16,476 nt of DNA from CADCWK01 sp964244115 (GTDB lineage Bacteria; Chloroflexota; Chloroflexia; Thermomicrobiales; UBA6265): contig CAXTHM010000077.1 of assembly GCA_964244115.1 (NCBI GenBank), positions 1 to 16,476 on the forward strand. The letters run 5' to 3'. The notes below the pieces were generated by a model. The model made no database searches and was not told the DNA's origin. It was given only the letters and a program-made list of their open reading frames with translations. Shown here in pieces: positions 15,321 through 16,476 of this stretch. The translations under genes were made by a program, and so were the position numbers. Positions within the stretch are counted from its first letter, which is position 1. Each line of letters begins with the position of its first letter.

Positions 15321-15740
15321 TTGAGCTGCTCGACCCCACTCAGGGAGTCGCCATCCACGCGACGATGGGTCGGACGCCTGACCGTGTTGGGCGTCGTGCT
15401 GCTGGTCATCGGCAGCCTCGCCCTGCCGATCGTCCAGCCAGATTCGACCGCCGCGCACGGGTCGCCGTCCCGCGTCCAGCTCGCCGGCTCCGACGTCACC
15501 CCGACGCCACGCCCGGCCCGGCCGCAGATCAACCCGGTCTCGCAGAACGGCGACACCGTCGTCCGCCCGGACGCGACGACGGACGATATCAACGGTCTGC
15601 CGACATCGGGTATCGGGGTCACGAACCCGGCCGACGCGGACATCCGGCGCTGGACGTCCCTCGCGATCGCCGCCCTCGCCCTCAACGCCGTCGTCCTGTT
15701 CGGGGTCGCGATCTGGTCGCTGCGTCGCCGCCGGGTCTGA
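15321..15740 (+). CDS. Small two-helix membrane protein of unknown function
   Basis: I do not recognise this 139-residue protein. It has an N-terminal hydrophobic helix (about residues 20-38) preceded by Arg residues, a Pro/Thr/Asp-rich stretch of about 70 residues, and a second helix (about 112-133) followed by RRRRV. Positive residues at both ends suggest both termini are cytoplasmic with the central region outside. Alternatively the first helix could be a cleaved signal peptide, leaving a C-terminally anchored surface protein. I chose the TTG at 15321 because GGAAGGGA (15303-15310) lies ten bases upstream. The in-frame GTG at 15288 has no ribosome site. A strong hairpin follows. The low-complexity exterior is typical of fast-changing lineage-specific proteins, so the coding call is probable rather than certain. 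Confidence 0.65.
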   Translation: MSCSTPLRESPSTRRWVGRLTVLGVVLLVIGSLALPIVQPDSTAAHGSPSRVQLAGSDVTPTPRPARPQINPVSQNGDTVVRPDATTDDINGLPTSGIGVTNPADADIRRWTSLAIAALALNAVVLFGVAIWSLRRRRV

Positions 15741-15761
15741 TCGATCCCGTACACAGGTCCC

Positions 15762-15811
15762 CGAACGAGCGAGTGGGTCGCAGTGGCTGGCTGCGACCCA
15801 CTCAGTGTTCG
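15762..15811. terminator. Strong hairpin between converging genes
   Basis: Arms 15771-15783 and 15791-15803 form a perfect 13-bp stem around a 7-base loop, extended by CGAAC/GTTCG beyond a small internal loop. It lies 21 bases after the small membrane protein gene, facing a gene from the other side, so it may end transcription in both directions. No T-run is seen. Confidence 0.7.
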
Positions 15812-15867
15812 TCGACCTGCCGTCCGAAGGACACCCGCTGGCTGGCCGGGCGCTGGGACGACGATCG

Positions 15868-15887
15868 CGGCCCCATCTCGGGGGCCG
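15868..15887. terminator. Second hairpin between converging genes
   Basis: CGGCCCC and GGGGCCG form a 7-bp stem around six bases, 63 bases beyond the 3' end of the - strand HD-domain gene. It could serve as that gene's terminator, but lacks a T-run. Confidence 0.35.
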
Positions 15888-15949
15888 TCTGGCTCGGTCG
15901 GGGAATGACCTGTCCGTAGGATAGCCGGTCCGTCATGGCAAGAGCACCG

Positions 15950-16476
15950 TCAAACTACGTATTTTTTTCGATCTACATCCTCGACATCCGTGACCTGATC
16001 CTGCTCGAAGCGTCCGATCGCGTCCCGGAGAGCCCGCATGGCCGGACTCGGCAACGTCGCCGGGTCGGCGACCTGCCGGGCGAAGGAGCCCATCGGCCGG
16101 TCCGGGCCGTCCGCGAGGTATTCGCGGGACTGGAGATAGGTCTCCAGCCGGTCAGCCTGCTTGACCAGGCGAGCCTCGGGCGTCGCCTGCTCCTCGTACT
16201 CCCGCCAGGCCGCGCCCAGCGTCCCGGCCATCGTCGCCGGCAGCCCGTCGAGCAATCGCGCCATCGCCGCCTGCTCCGTCTGGCGCTTCTCGGCGGCCCG
16301 ACCAGGATCGCGTTCGTGTCGCTGCTCGAGGAATCGGCGCCGAGCCGCCTGGTCGCTCTCGGGTGGGACGTCCGCCGGCGCGTACGGCGTCGGGTCGCCG
16401 GCGAACGCCTCCGGCAGGTCGTGGGCCAGCGCGAGGAGCAGCACCCGGGCCGGATCGATGCCCGTCTCGATGAGAG
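15950..16476 (-). CDS. HD_3-family metal-dependent phosphohydrolase, partial (5' end outside window)
   Basis: The frame stays open to the right edge (LIETGIDPARV before LLLALAHDL), so the start lies outside and a GTG at 16444 is internal. About 175 residues are visible. The family, which includes YfbR and human HDDC2, removes phosphate from deoxynucleoside monophosphates in the cytoplasm using a metal ion. Visible signatures are the HD pair in LALAHDLPEAFAGD with the following Glu and Asp, the helix ending in WREYEEQATPEARL, and KQADRLETYL with the third metal-ligand Asp. The first metal-binding His of the family should lie in the missing N-terminal part. The gene ends near an A7 run on its own strand (T7 on +, about 15962-15968), just before the stop. 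It converges on the small membrane protein gene. Confidence 0.82.
   Translation of the reverse strand, partial: LIETGIDPARVLLLALAHDLPEAFAGDPTPYAPADVPPESDQAARRRFLEQRHERDPGRAAEKRQTEQAAMARLLDGLPATMAGTLGAAWREYEEQATPEARLVKQADRLETYLQSREYLADGPDRPMGSFARQVADPATLPSPAMRALRDAIGRFEQDQVTDVEDVDRKKYVV

Noticed and set aside
15365..15919. 184-codon + strand frame overlapping the small membrane protein gene
   Set aside because: Its Arg/Pro-rich translation is a frame shadow and runs through the strong hairpin at 15771-15803.
15962..15968. A7 run near the 3' end of the HD_3 gene as a programmed frameshift site
   Set aside because: It is only a few codons before the stop, and a shift would change just the last residues. 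No downstream stimulatory structure is evident.
1..16476. CRISPR array, tRNA or rRNA, insertion sequence, phage or defence genes
   Set aside because: I looked for evenly spaced direct repeats, T-arm-like GTTCGAATC motifs, transposase or integrase motifs and long terminal repeats, and saw none. The only tandem repeat is the coding repeat at 4282-4335.

Overview
The window is high-GC DNA with densely packed genes. All genes read on the + strand except the last, which enters from the right edge on the - strand. The style suggests a Thermomicrobia-like member of the Chloroflexota: a large NB-ARC/TPR/LuxR-HTH regulator, an SH3-array NlpC/P60 cell-wall protein, and gene starts with GGAGG-type ribosome sites. 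This assignment is inferred from gene content, because no rRNA or marker gene is present.

Layout from left to right. At 228-1217 is a histone-deacetylase-fold deacetylase that may be translated from a leaderless transcript. At 1340-2584 is a long soluble coiled-coil protein. A 557-base gap follows, holding the best promoter in the window (TTGACA, 17 bases, TACCCT) and a long 5' leader that could be a regulatory RNA. This leader serves 3142-5565, a secreted NlpC/P60 endopeptidase with six SH3-like modules, four of which carry an evenly spaced cysteine pair. After a 12-bp GC hairpin come an MFS exporter (5800-7083) and, 63 bases later, a multi-domain iron-sulfur flavoprotein (7147-9198) ending in a 17-bp hairpin. 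A 754-base gap with two short perfect palindromes precedes a LuxR/NB-ARC regulator (9953-12631). Then come an HdeD/DUF308 membrane protein (12760-13626), a LarA-like lactate racemase homologue (13822-15129) and a small two-helix membrane protein (15321-15740). Converging on the last of these is a partial HD_3-family phosphohydrolase (15950-16476, -).

Most genes look like single transcription units separated by GC-rich hairpins. The only likely co-transcribed pair is the MFS exporter and the flavoprotein. I found no tRNA, rRNA, CRISPR array, transposase, phage gene or defence cluster. The points most worth checking are the NlpC/P60 leader, the disulfide-type SH3 repeats, the flavoprotein's domain fusion, the LarA homologue without accessory genes, and the palindromic gap before the regulator.
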